NCBI GenBank assembly: GCA_028821575.1
Contig: JAPPFW010000038.1
Location: 1 to 49,598, forward strand
From: a bacterium
GTDB lineage: Bacteria; Actinomycetota; Acidimicrobiia; Spongiisociales; Spongiisociaceae
Direction: 5' to 3'
DNA length: 49,598 nucleotides
Every line of letters begins with the position of its first letter. Positions within the stretch are counted from its first letter, which is position 1. Positions 8,823 through 17,396 of the stretch are shown here, piece after piece. The translations under genes and the position numbers were made by a program. A model generated the notes under the pieces. That model worked only from the letters and a program-made list of their open reading frames with translations, was not told the origin of the DNA and searched no databases.

Positions 8823-9217
8823 TCCTGCTCGACACGCAGGTGATGCTGTGGTTGAGGGCTGGCGATCCCAAACTAGGAGCACGGGCGCGGCTCGAGATCG
8901 ACCGGGCTTGGCATTCGGACGGCGTGGCTGTTTCGGCGATCTCGTTCTGGGAGGTCGCGATGCTGAAGCAAGAGGGGCGGCTCAGGTTCCCCGAGGACGT
9001 GGGGATGTGGCGACGGGAGCAGATCGACCAGGGGATAGCCGAGATTCCCGTCGATGGCGACATCGGAATCCGTGCCGCGGATCTGAGGGGTTTCCACGGC
9101 GACCCGGCTGATCGCATCATCGTGGCGACTGCGCTCGCCGGCCACCGGTTGGCTACAGCCGACCGTCGGATCCTTGAGTGGTCCGGTGAACTCAACTGCC
9201 TGCCCGCCACCGATTGA
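8819..9217 (+). CDS. PIN-domain ribonuclease toxin (VapC-like)
   Basis: 132 residues, a standard PIN toxin. The acidic metal-binding residues are visible: Asp5 in LLDTQVMLWL, Glu45 in ISFWEVAML, Asp98 in GDPADRIIVATA and Asp115 in TADRRIL. Such proteins are Mg-dependent ribonucleases that cut tRNA or rRNA and stop translation when the antitoxin is degraded. The start is TTG at 8819, overlapping the antitoxin stop, so translation is coupled. The Phd-type antitoxin paired with a PIN toxin is a common mixed arrangement. The active site appears complete. Confidence 0.88.
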   Translation: MILLDTQVMLWLRAGDPKLGARARLEIDRAWHSDGVAVSAISFWEVAMLKQEGRLRFPEDVGMWRREQIDQGIAEIPVDGDIGIRAADLRGFHGDPADRIIVATALAGHRLATADRRILEWSGELNCLPATD

Positions 9218-9260
9218 CCCGACCGCCGGCTCTCTTATTTTCGATGACCGGGGGCAAACC

Positions 9261-9408
9261 TCAGGGTCGGATATTGCCGGATAGGGAGCTGAACAGGTCT
9301 ACGATTGCTGCAGCTTCGAAGACGCGGTTTCGCTTGCCCCCGTTGCGCTGTCGGAGCATTCCGCCTTCTTGGACGTGTGACACGACGCGGGCCGCCGTGC
9401 GTAGGTGG
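9261..9408 (-). pseudogene. C-terminal relic of a Fic-type protein (winged helix part)
   Basis: On the minus strand, the frame ending at a TGA at 9261-9263 reads VQEGGMLRQRNGGKRNRVFEAAAIVDLF. This resembles the winged-helix tail of many Fic proteins, where a G(I/M)L-x-x-x-x-G-x-x-R-N-R-V(F/Y/W) segment is followed by a helix ending in DLF/DLL. No Fic domain precedes it: the frame runs into the 3' end of the phosphonoacetate hydrolase gene. I read it as a leftover from a deletion. Short and divergent, so uncertain. Confidence 0.4.
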
Positions 9409-10689
9409 TCACTCCCTGCCCCATTCTTCACCCTGCCCGCTCTCCCTTCCCAGCTCGGTGCCGTTGCAGACGAAATCGAAGATATCGAAGTTGCGCGGAT
9501 CGCTCATCGCCTTCATCCGGTATCCGGCCGACAACGGCTCCGAGACGATCATCGGCACCATCTCTTCGTAGCGTGAGCCGTGGGATCGGAGGGGCCGGTC
9601 CAATCCACCGACGTCATGGTCAGCCGGTGTACGACCGAGAACGACGTCGCGGGTGGCGAGGACATAGATGTCGCCGATACGGTCCGGATCCAGCTCGAGT
9701 TTGCGAGCCGCCAGCTCGCGCGGATATACCTCGGACACACCGCAGAGATCGGCGATCCATGCAATGACGGCCGCCCTATCCAGCCCCTCCGGTAGATAGA
9801 CCGTCGCGGCTCCACCCAACGCACCGTGGTGGACGATGTATGGATCCGTAATCGGACAGACGACACGGATACCGTCTCCGAATCGGGCCACGAGTTCGGT
9901 CTCCAGGTAGAGAACCTGCGGTTGGCCCATGCCATCGTGCTTGGCATTCATGCCGTGATCGGCTGTGACGCCCACGACGGCGCCCAACTCCAGCATGCGC
10001 CCGATTTCGTGATCGAGTTGCTCGTAGAACTCCACGACCGGCTCTTGTTCGGGGGCGAACTTGTGCTGTAGGTAGTCTGTCAACGACAGGTAGAGGAAGT
10101 CGGCATGGCCGTCGGCGATCATCGCGACACCCGCCTGCAGGGCGAACACACTCGCCGCTCCGGAGTAGATCGATGGCTTGGATTCGCCCACCATCGACTC
10201 GACATCTGCGATCCCATGCGTCGGCAACCGCGCTTCGTCGGCCTTCTCGGAAGAGAACGCTATCCCCCGCAACCCACTCGACAGAAACGCCCGTAGCTTG
10301 TCCTTGGCAGTGACGAATGCCACCTTGCGACCCGCTTCGGACGCTGCAGCGAGAATCGTCGGGGCCCGGAGATACCTGGTCGAGTTCGTCATCACTTCCC
10401 GGCCGGTGTCCGGATCGATGAAGAAGTTGCCGCAGATACCGGTCTTCGATGGTGGCAGACCCGTGCAAATGGAGGCGTTGTTGACGTTGGTGAGCGTCGG
10501 CAGGGCCGCCCGTACCAAGCCTCGGTAGCCTCGCGCCGACATCGCGGTGATATGAGGCACGCGCCCACGGCACATCGCGGCGCTGAGGTACTCGTCCGCG
10601 CCGCCGTCGATGCAGATCACGACCACGGGACGAGCCGGGACCCGGTAGTGGCGATTGTTGACGGTGAACTCGGTAGCGGCGTAGACCAT
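9409..10689 (-). CDS. phnA: phosphonoacetate hydrolase
   Basis: 426 residues from the ATG at 10689; a TTG two codons earlier is possible. A member of the alkaline phosphatase superfamily that cleaves the C-P bond of phosphonoacetate to acetate and phosphate using two zinc ions. Expected residues are visible: Asp28 in ICIDGG, the nucleophile Thr67 in PTLTNVNNASICTG, the DYLQH pair in the middle, the TADHGMNAKH pair, and the late His in RSHGSRYEE. The ICGNFFIDPDTGREVM segment is characteristic of PhnA rather than of other phosphodiesterases. No aminotransferase or LysR regulator (the usual partners phnW/phnY and regulator) is adjacent, so it may act alone or with distant genes. Confidence 0.85.
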   Translation of the reverse strand: MVYAATEFTVNNRHYRVPARPVVVICIDGGADEYLSAAMCRGRVPHITAMSARGYRGLVRAALPTLTNVNNASICTGLPPSKTGICGNFFIDPDTGREVMTNSTRYLRAPTILAAASEAGRKVAFVTAKDKLRAFLSSGLRGIAFSSEKADEARLPTHGIADVESMVGESKPSIYSGAASVFALQAGVAMIADGHADFLYLSLTDYLQHKFAPEQEPVVEFYEQLDHEIGRMLELGAVVGVTADHGMNAKHDGMGQPQVLYLETELVARFGDGIRVVCPITDPYIVHHGALGGAATVYLPEGLDRAAVIAWIADLCGVSEVYPRELAARKLELDPDRIGDIYVLATRDVVLGRTPADHDVGGLDRPLRSHGSRYEEMVPMIVSEPLSAGYRMKAMSDPRNFDIFDFVCNGTELGRESGQGEEWGRE

Positions 10690-10976
10690 TAGCAATCCCG
10701 CAGGCTTCCATCCGAACTGATCAGAGCCGGGCGTGTGTCGGGCATTGGCGGATAGTACGCGGCTGTCGCTCGCTCAGCCACGACATGGCATCCAGAATGA
10801 CTTGATGACGAACGGAGGTCGACTTGGCAGATGAGTTGGCACGAGCAGTGGAATGTGTCGTAGCGACGGTCCGCTGCGGAGTGTATCTCTCCAACTGTCA
10901 GCTTGGGCCTCAGTGGAGTCGCAAGAGAGGGTTGGGGCGCTCCGCTTGAGAGTGGTAGCGAGGGTCGGAGCGAAGC

Positions 10977-12089
10977 CTAAGGTCGGGTGGTGAGGGTGTA
11001 GTTGGTGCTGCGACCCCGGGCGGAGCTTCGGACGAGGATTCCGTCGTTTACCAGTGCTGTTATGTCGCGTAGGGCGGTGTCTTGGGAGCACTTGGCCAGC
11101 TTCGCCCACTTCGAGGTGGTCAGCTTGCCCTCGAAACCGTCCAGGAGTCGGTTGAGAACCTTCCGCTGGCGCTCATTGAGCGGGACGCCGTCGACCTGTT
11201 GCCAGAAGCGAGCCTTAGTGAGCACGGATGCCAGGGTGGTCTCGGCTCCGTCGATGGCTCGGCCGAGGCACGCTAGGAACCATGCCATCCACTCCGAGAT
11301 ATCCGGTGTTCCCTTCTGGGTTCGTTCGAGGATGTCGTAGTAGGCGCGGCGTTCCACCCGGATCTGCGATGACATGCTGTAGAAACGCTGTGAGCTGTCT
11401 TCCGAGCGGGCTAGGGCCATGTCAGTGATCGCCCGGGCTATGCGCCCATTGCCGTCATCGAAGGGATGGATGGTCACGAACCATAGATGCGCCAATGCCG
11501 CCCGAATCACGCCGTCGGTGTCCGACGGCTCGTTGAACCACCAGAGGAAAGCGTCCATCTCGTTGTCGATCCGCTCTGCCGCAGGTGCTTCGAAATGCAC
11601 CCGTTCCTTGCCGATGGGTCCGGAGATCACCTGCATGGGTCCGGTACGGTCGTCACGCCAGCCGCCTACGGCGATCGGTCGCATCCGGCTGCGCCCGGTC
11701 GGGACGAGAGCCGCCTGCCAGTTCCACAGCCGGTCTGTCGTCAGCGACAGGTCATAGTTGCCGGTTGCGTCCAGCATCATCTCCACCACGCCCTCGACCT
11801 TGTCCTCCGCATGGCGGAGACCACCGATGTCCATACCGAGGCGACGCCCGACGGAGGAGCGGACCTGTTCTAGGTCGAGCCGTTCGCCCTCGATGTCACT
11901 GGACTTGTGAACGTCCTGGGTCAGGGTCTCGAGGATCGCCTCCTGCCGGAGGTCGAACCCCAACGACAGCATCTGGCCCACCAAGCGGCCCTGTTTGTAG
12001 CGGACAGCCGCGAGGCGGTCTGCCAGTTTGTCGGTCTGCCAGCGGAGTTGGGGCCATCCGGTCTGCTCATGAATATATAACCGCCGCAT
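10977..12089 (-). CDS. Fic-family protein (class II, N-terminal self-inhibition)
   Basis: 370 residues. The order is an N-terminal DUF4172-like domain, a Fic core and a winged helix. The catalytic motif is IHPFDDGNGRIARA, with His208 and the phosphate-binding GNGR loop intact, so AMP transfer to target hydroxyls is likely. An inhibitory motif of the [S/T]-x-x-x-E-[G/N] type is present at residues 63-68 (SSDIEG), before the core, which defines class II. The C-terminal part (about 295-370) carries NERQRKVLNRLLDGFEG and a DNA-binding-like helix-turn-helix ending in STNYTL, suggesting transcriptional self-control. The gene is monocistronic, with an inverted repeat directly before its start. Confidence 0.9.
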   Translation of the reverse strand: MRRLYIHEQTGWPQLRWQTDKLADRLAAVRYKQGRLVGQMLSLGFDLRQEAILETLTQDVHKSSDIEGERLDLEQVRSSVGRRLGMDIGGLRHAEDKVEGVVEMMLDATGNYDLSLTTDRLWNWQAALVPTGRSRMRPIAVGGWRDDRTGPMQVISGPIGKERVHFEAPAAERIDNEMDAFLWWFNEPSDTDGVIRAALAHLWFVTIHPFDDGNGRIARAITDMALARSEDSSQRFYSMSSQIRVERRAYYDILERTQKGTPDISEWMAWFLACLGRAIDGAETTLASVLTKARFWQQVDGVPLNERQRKVLNRLLDGFEGKLTTSKWAKLAKCSQDTALRDITALVNDGILVRSSARGRSTNYTLTTRP

Positions 12090-12122
12090 AATGTGCGGTG
12101 ATTGTAGCAGGTAATCACCGCA
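12084..12122. promoter_or_regulatory. inverted-repeat operator candidate of the Fic gene
   Basis: A perfect 10-bp inverted repeat TGCGGTGATT / AATCACCGCA (12094-12103 and 12113-12122, 9-bp spacer) sits immediately upstream of the Fic start at 12089. A further half-site CCGCA at 12084-12088 pairs with TGCGG. The spacing suits binding of the protein's own winged-helix domain, which would give autoregulation; that link is inference. Confidence 0.5.
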
Positions 12123-12233
12123 TCAGGATTCGGAGTATCCGGTTGTCGTTGACGAATTCGGAGAACCATCTGCGCCGAGACCTTTCATCCGAGGACCGAT
12201 TTCCTGGACGAGTCAAGCTGGGTGCAAAACCAC

Positions 12234-12339
12234 ACCAACTCGTCCATCCATGGTGACCACCGCGTACCTCATCGCGGTTCTCGAATGCCTCCGTGAGGCG
12301 GCCGTGGTGATCACCTATACACCACACGCGAGTTGCTGG
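12234..12339. repeat. imperfect ~106-bp inverted repeat in the Fic upstream spacer
   Basis: Two arm pairs nest: ACCAACTCG (12234-12242) with CGAGTTGCTGG (12329-12339), and GGTGACCACCGCG (12252-12264) with CGTGGTGATCACC (12303-12315). The second contains the perfect palindrome GGTGATCACC. Could be a small non-autonomous element remnant or a structured RNA. Apart from this repeat and the Fic operator, the spacer 12090-12607 shows no convincing gene. A short inverted repeat CATAA/TTATG lies at 12565-12580, before the degraded gene. Confidence 0.35.
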
Positions 12340-12607
12340 ATCGGCACTCTGGGGTAGAGCGTTGGTCGGGATCGCCGAGTTGGCGGTCCGGCAGCTGCGG
12401 AGTCGGAACTCGGGCCAGGCAATGAAAACACAAAGGGGGTTCTACGGTTTTCGTGAATACGCCACGGTTCTTGAGATTCTTCCCCCAGAGTCTTGGGATG
12501 TCGCCAACTTGGATGGGATCGGACAGCGAGGCGGTCTGAAGGTAACGTCGAGATAGCAACTTTACATAACGTGCATTATGGGACATCTACGCCGGTGTCT
12601 TCGCATA

Positions 12608-13393
12608 TGCTTCCCCGGCCCTATTGTCCGTTCTGCGGGGAGACCCGCGAGGAGATCGAGCGGATCCGCCGCGAGGACCCGACACTGTTCGAACGGGGCG
12701 GAACCAGCCGTGGTGCCCTCTCCGGCGAGGAGTACCGCCAAGAACTCCGCCAAGCAGTAGAGCAAGGCCTTCGGGAACGTATCGAACAGCTCCCCTGGGG
12801 ATCAGGATCCGGAATGGCCATCCTCCGCTGGCATCTCGGAGCCCGGCTATGTGTTCTGCGTCCGGGTGGCGGACTGGAAACCGCCACTCTTTCGCTATGT
12901 CGGACCCGACGATGGAGGCACCCCCGTAGCAGACACCCTCGCCTGCCTCGACCGTGCCCGCCCACGCAATGGACTCGACACCCCAAGAGTCCTCGACGAC
13001 GACACCTACCGCCAAGCTTTGACGCCTGGGAGACCGCTCGCACCGATGTCGTCGACAAGTGGAACTACCTAGCCGACAAAGCCAACCTCGAACCCCGAAT
13101 CCCCACCAGCTCTCACCCGAGCCGCCGAAATCGTCCGCTCCCACGCTCCCCCAACAATGACCCAGGACGAGGTCGACCGAGCGATCGACACTCTCCACGC
13201 CCCGTACCCGCAACGCACGATCCGGACCTTCCGCGCCGCGATGAAGAGCACCCGGGACCCGACCGAACAGGCTGAGAAGATACTCGAAATCATCCGTGAC
13301 CTGGGACTCGAACCCTACGTGCCGCCTAAACCCCTCCCCGAGATCACCCCGGAGGATGTCCACCTCGTCTGCTGGCTGGCAGGTGTTCCCTAG
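12608..13393 (+). pseudogene. multiply frameshifted gene of unknown function (CxxC N-terminus)
   Basis: Coding sense can be followed through alternating frames. Frame one from the ATG at 12608 reads MLPRPYCPFCGETREEIERI and continues to about 12795. The next frame reads SAGISEPGYVFCVRVADWK, then RPRNGLDTPRVLDDDTYRQA near 13000. At about 13018 the sense jumps back by one base (FDAWETARTDVVDKWNYLAD), and near 13095 it jumps again to give TRAAEIVRSH, TMTQDEVDRAIDTLHAPYPQ and the end PEDVHLVCWLAGVP. At least three single-base indels are needed, so the roughly 260-residue product cannot be made as one chain. The C-terminal part reminds me of the tail of large helicases, but I cannot name the family. 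Confidence 0.6.
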
Positions 13394-13498
13394 TTCTCCG
13401 GTGCTTGCCGACAGTAGGCAACGAGGTATCGCGGCGATGGCTGGAGGGTCGATGAGGGCGTGGCGTTTCGTTACTAAGTAAGACCTGTGTCTGGGTGC

Positions 13499-16465
13499 CT
13501 ATGACCCGAATACCACGAACTTGATGACGGCAGTCTGGATGGAACTAGACGCGTGCATCAGAGTGTCGACAACCGAGACTCCCGCCGCTCCGGGCCGATT
13601 ACCTCCTGAAGCCTGAAGGAGCTTCTCAATATCGAGTCCAGGCTGAGCGATCGCAATAGTGCCTTCTATCCTTGGAGGGGTCACACTCCAGTCTCTGCAA
13701 ACATCCATAAGCGCGCATGCATCGAACATACCACCGGACAGGACCTGTGTTGAGGGTCTCGACCTTAGCCTCCGGGCGATCTCGTCCCACAGTGAGCCAC
13801 CTTGCTGGATCCATCGCGCGCTGCGTCGGGCTTGGTCCAATACCTCAGTCATGTCCGTCAACCGAAGACCTGGTGCGGATCGGGAGGAGGCCTTGCAGTG
13901 GACGAAGGTCACACGAGCCTCCAAGTGGCCGGGTTCAATGAACAGGTAGTCGGCGAGTTCGCCCGAACCATCATCAAGGACCACGAATGCCTGGGTCGAA
14001 CGTAGCAAGAGGCGTTCAACGTAGTCCTGGACGGACATCTGGTCGCGGTTCCCAGCAGTTCTAAGTTCTCGAGTGATATCAACACCGATCCAAGCCAACT
14101 TACGGAGAATCCGACGGTCCACTTCTGCCACTTCGGCGTTGGGCGGGCTTAAGCGGGTTCCAGTCACCGCCGACCCATCGGCAAAGAAGACCGTTGGTGG
14201 GTTGATCTGAAGGAACTGGCGAAGTGTTCCCTGGTCGGCCCAGCCATGCAGCAGATGGCGCTCATCCGATTGTGACTGTATTTCACCCGATAGATCCTGT
14301 ATACCGGTCCAGAGTGTCACTCCCTGATAACTGTTGGTCAGTTCAAGGATATTGTCTCGACGGATAGCTCTAAGGTCGGTCCGAGAGAGGTCTGGCCCAT
14401 TTTCGATTTGCAGGTCTACCAGGAAGGCCTCGGACGGGAGTTCGGTTCCGATTATTGGAGCGTCCGGCCAGACATCAAGCCGCTTTTCGAATCGGAGGCT
14501 CGGGATCAGCGGCACGCGCCCTGATGGCTCAGACTCGCCCCGGATGATTGTAGTTAACGAGCGGACCCAGTCTACATAGCCACTTAGGGTTGCGTGGGAG
14601 GACTCGAATATCCTCGCGTTGACCGTCGAGACGCCGGCTGCGGATCGAGGCTTACCGGGGGCACCTAGTGCCGTGCCAACCGCATGACCTAGGCGATGGG
14701 CGCGGGTGTCTGTCGCCTGAACCGCGGCGTCTACATTCGAACCGAGGATGTTTCGGTAGCTTGCCCGACCCGCGCCTCTGGGACCCACGGCTCGCAGTCC
14801 TAGTCCGTGGTACCTCTCGAAGTTGAAGGCTTCCATGCAGCGATTCACGACTTCTGGGTCAGCGACGCGGGGTTCGAGCCCGTTTGCCACGATCCTTGCT
14901 AGTCGAGCTTCGGCGGCCCTTGTGTCGCTCGCGACGAAGACATAGGTTATGTCTGAGTCAGCCGTCGTGGGAAGTTCGGCAACCACCATGTGCAAGCGGT
15001 ATATAACGGTGTCGAGGCTTCTAGAACGCATCCACTGCGGATGGTCGACATGAGCGGAGACAATCAACAGCATCCGAGACTCCTCATCACTCGCGGCGTA
15101 GAACACATGGCCGTCCATGAAGCGGGCTCCTGCGCTGAGTCCGAGCGTTCTCAACCATTGGTTGCCGAATGGTGGATCCCACTCCGGCGTCGGAACCTCG
15201 TACACGACGGCCTTTAGCTTCGGCTCTATCTCGTGAAGAGTGATCTCGGTGGGTGCCGACGGGAGCCGCGACACAAAGGTCTTTCTTTGGATCACTTCCT
15301 CGGTGGCCGAGTCCGCGAGGTCGGGTAGCAGCCGTTCCCACACAGCGTCATGCTGGTAAAGCTGCCAAGTGTCTGCTTGAAGGTCTTCTACGACGGTGAC
15401 GACCTCAGCAGGTGAGTCCTGCGTTCGGGTGCGAGCAAGACGACCTATGAACTGTAAGGTCGCTGGCAGCGACTTGTGCTTGTCGTGGTATGCACCGATC
15501 TTCAGAGCTGGATGGTCGAATCCCTCTCCGAGGATCCCGACAAAGGCCACCGCATCGATCTCCCCGCTCCGGAGACTCTGCAGTCGCTTGCGTACCGTAC
15601 CTGCGGTCAGACCACTGTGGACCACTGCGGTTCTGACCCCTAGTTGGAGATATAACTCCGCGAGTTGCTCAGCCCGAACCTTCGAATGGGCTCTGACCAG
15701 GATCGCGCTGTCCGAGTGTTCTGGTGTTCCCAGCCGCTGAACTGCCTCTCTAGCTATCATCAAGTCCCGCTCCTCTTCGGTCAGGCCGGCAGCAGCCACT
15801 GGAACGAGTGACACTGGAGTGTAAGCGCCATCATCCACAGCAAGGGACAGCGGGTAGTTATAGGCGACCGACCCGGGCACAAGTTTTCTGTCTCGACGGT
15901 AGGGCGTTGCCGTGAGAAGGATCTTCCGCCCTTCGAAATGGTCCACGAGCGCCTGCCAAGTGGCGGCGGGGACATGGTGTCCCTCGTCGACGATCACTAG
16001 ATCGAATAGATCTGGCTCAGGTACCGGAAGGCCTGCTTCCTCCAAGATCAGCGGGCTACACGCGAGCGGCGTCGCAACGACTGTGTCGACGGAGCGAGCG
16101 AACCCCCAATCCGTGGGCCGACTTTTGAGTTCATGGACGCGCGGCTTCTCGCAGATGACTGGAAGTAGGTCGGTGTTCGTTAGTTCTGTCAACTCAGCGA
16201 ACCCCTGCGCAGCGTCGCTGCGAAGAAGTCTGCTCGGTACAACCAACAGGACTCTCGCTACGTCTTCAAGGACGTACGGAGCTGCTTGAGCGATGGCCGT
16301 CTTGCCGACCCCCGTAGGCAAGACAACCAGCGCTGCTTCTGTGGACTTAGTGAAGTGACTCGCGAGTGCGTGAAGCGCTCCGAGTTGTGCCAGGCGGAGG
16401 GGCATGTCGCCACCCCGGAGCAGGCTGAAGGAGCGACGAGTCACCTGGAAGTGCGACTCCCTCAT
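13499..16465 (-). CDS. SF2 DEAD/DEAH helicase with C-terminal nuclease-like domain
   Basis: 988 residues (968 if Met21 at 16405 is the start). The helicase motifs are clear: Walker A LPTGVGKTAIA (49-59), Walker B VDEGHH (159-164), LLTATPYRR (183-191), motif V GILGEGFDHPAL (310-321) and motif VI QFIGRLARTR (338-347). About 450 residues without a recognised domain follow. Around 825-860, ELADYLFIEPG and VTFVHCKAS followed by EVLDQARRSARW resemble a PD-(D/E)XK nuclease core of the D...HCK type, with a following Q-bearing helix. Together this suggests an ATP-driven helicase-nuclease acting on DNA, as in defence or repair systems. It is a single gene, between a degraded gene and a GIY-YIG-like gene. 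The helicase call is firm, the nuclease is inferred, and a defence role is a guess from context. Confidence 0.85.
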   Translation of the reverse strand: MRESHFQVTRRSFSLLRGGDMPLRLAQLGALHALASHFTKSTEAALVVLPTGVGKTAIAQAAPYVLEDVARVLLVVPSRLLRSDAAQGFAELTELTNTDLLPVICEKPRVHELKSRPTDWGFARSVDTVVATPLACSPLILEEAGLPVPEPDLFDLVIVDEGHHVPAATWQALVDHFEGRKILLTATPYRRDRKLVPGSVAYNYPLSLAVDDGAYTPVSLVPVAAAGLTEEERDLMIAREAVQRLGTPEHSDSAILVRAHSKVRAEQLAELYLQLGVRTAVVHSGLTAGTVRKRLQSLRSGEIDAVAFVGILGEGFDHPALKIGAYHDKHKSLPATLQFIGRLARTRTQDSPAEVVTVVEDLQADTWQLYQHDAVWERLLPDLADSATEEVIQRKTFVSRLPSAPTEITLHEIEPKLKAVVYEVPTPEWDPPFGNQWLRTLGLSAGARFMDGHVFYAASDEESRMLLIVSAHVDHPQWMRSRSLDTVIYRLHMVVAELPTTADSDITYVFVASDTRAAEARLARIVANGLEPRVADPEVVNRCMEAFNFERYHGLGLRAVGPRGAGRASYRNILGSNVDAAVQATDTRAHRLGHAVGTALGAPGKPRSAAGVSTVNARIFESSHATLSGYVDWVRSLTTIIRGESEPSGRVPLIPSLRFEKRLDVWPDAPIIGTELPSEAFLVDLQIENGPDLSRTDLRAIRRDNILELTNSYQGVTLWTGIQDLSGEIQSQSDERHLLHGWADQGTLRQFLQINPPTVFFADGSAVTGTRLSPPNAEVAEVDRRILRKLAWIGVDITRELRTAGNRDQMSVQDYVERLLLRSTQAFVVLDDGSGELADYLFIEPGHLEARVTFVHCKASSRSAPGLRLTDMTEVLDQARRSARWIQQGGSLWDEIARRLRSRPSTQVLSGGMFDACALMDVCRDWSVTPPRIEGTIAIAQPGLDIEKLLQASGGNRPGAAGVSVVDTLMHASSSIQTAVIKFVVFGS

Positions 16466-16579
16466 GAGTGAACAGGCTTGGTCTGCATGTTGCCTGGATC
16501 ATTGCTCCGGAATGCCGACGGACGCTGACAATGTCGCACATCCCATAGAACCTGAGATCCTCGCAAGGAGCGACTCGAT

Positions 16580-16738
16580 AGGACAGCGGATCCTGTAGTC
16601 ACGTCCAATACCGCTGTCCCCAGTCTCGGCCCTGACCGGCAGTTCTCGAATCAGACTCGGTCGGGAAGAACCCGGCTTGACGACCTTCCAGCCACGCTCG
16701 GGATGCGGTGTGACCCATCGTTGTATTGGTCTACTCAT
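16580..16738 (-). pseudogene. relic of a DUF2188-like small protein in the helicase upstream region
   Basis: From an ATG at 16738 the minus strand reads MSRPIQRWVTPHPERGWKVV and shortly after IGRDYRIRCPI. DUF2188 proteins start with a V-x-P-x-x-x-G-W-x-V motif and end with a G-R-D-G-R-I-R motif, so this looks like one with its middle lost. The remainder of the spacer 16466-17026 shows no other convincing gene. Confidence 0.3.
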
Positions 16739-17026
16739 GCCACCCACGTCCGTAGTAGTCAGTCAAGACAGTCCCAAATTACACCAACATAATTCGACCC
16801 AGAAGTATTCCCGGTTGCCTGGATGGGCCGCTGCGCGAATAACCCACTCGACCCATACAGCAGGTTCAAACGTAGCGCTCGTGGCCCTCAGGAGATCTGA
16901 CAGATGGTGTTCTTCAAGAGCTCAAATCGATGAGACCTCTGTCAGGGACTATCACCCTCCGCCACCCCAGGGATGGGCCGTCGTCCCTACACTGGAATCC
17001 ATTAGTCGACGCGCCGAGGGAAATCA

Positions 17027-17326
17027 ATGCCACGATACAACCGGAGACGAAGCCGCTACCGAGGTAAGAGAGAGTCCGTGCGGGGTTACACGCTCCGTGG
17101 TAGGGGCGGCAGAGTCAACTATGTGGGGATAACGAAGAACCCTCGCCGGCGGGCGGCTCAGCACCGCCGTGATGGGAAACGCGGGCGTCTACAGGTCGAG
17201 ACGAGTGGGATGCCGAGAAATGCGGCCCGTCGGTGGGAAGGCGCCAGGCTTGCTGGTCACCGCAGGCGTCATGAGGGCAGGAGTCCTCGTTATAACAAGA
17301 CCAGGAGTGGCGGCCCGAGGTTCTGA
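17027..17326 (+). CDS. small GIY-YIG nuclease-like protein
   Basis: 99 residues, very basic, starting at an ATG preceded by GAGGGAAAT. After an Arg-rich head it reads GRGGRVNYVGITKNPRRRAA, then QHRRDGKRG, then ARRWEGARLAGH (Glu71) and PRYNKTRSGG (Asn90). This order, a YVGIT strand followed by Arg, a His, a helix with Glu and a late Asn, fits the GIY-YIG fold. The first GIY half is weak (GY at residues 20-21), so activity is uncertain. Family members nick or cut DNA in repair, restriction or mobile-element functions. It lies between the helicase and the PD-(D/E)XK genes on the opposite strand. It could also be only a small basic nucleic-acid-binding protein. Confidence 0.55.
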   Translation: MPRYNRRRSRYRGKRESVRGYTLRGRGGRVNYVGITKNPRRRAAQHRRDGKRGRLQVETSGMPRNAARRWEGARLAGHRRRHEGRSPRYNKTRSGGPRF

Positions 17327-17396
17327 TCGTGCCCGGGGCCACATTGCCGATCTTGGCAGCGGCTGGGGCGTTTCCGCCGTTTGTTGAGTCTTCGGG

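Noticed and set aside
16677..17132. 151-codon open frame on the plus strand before the GIY-YIG-like gene
   Set aside because: No ribosome site, no domain-like pattern, and it overlaps the better supported small gene in another frame.
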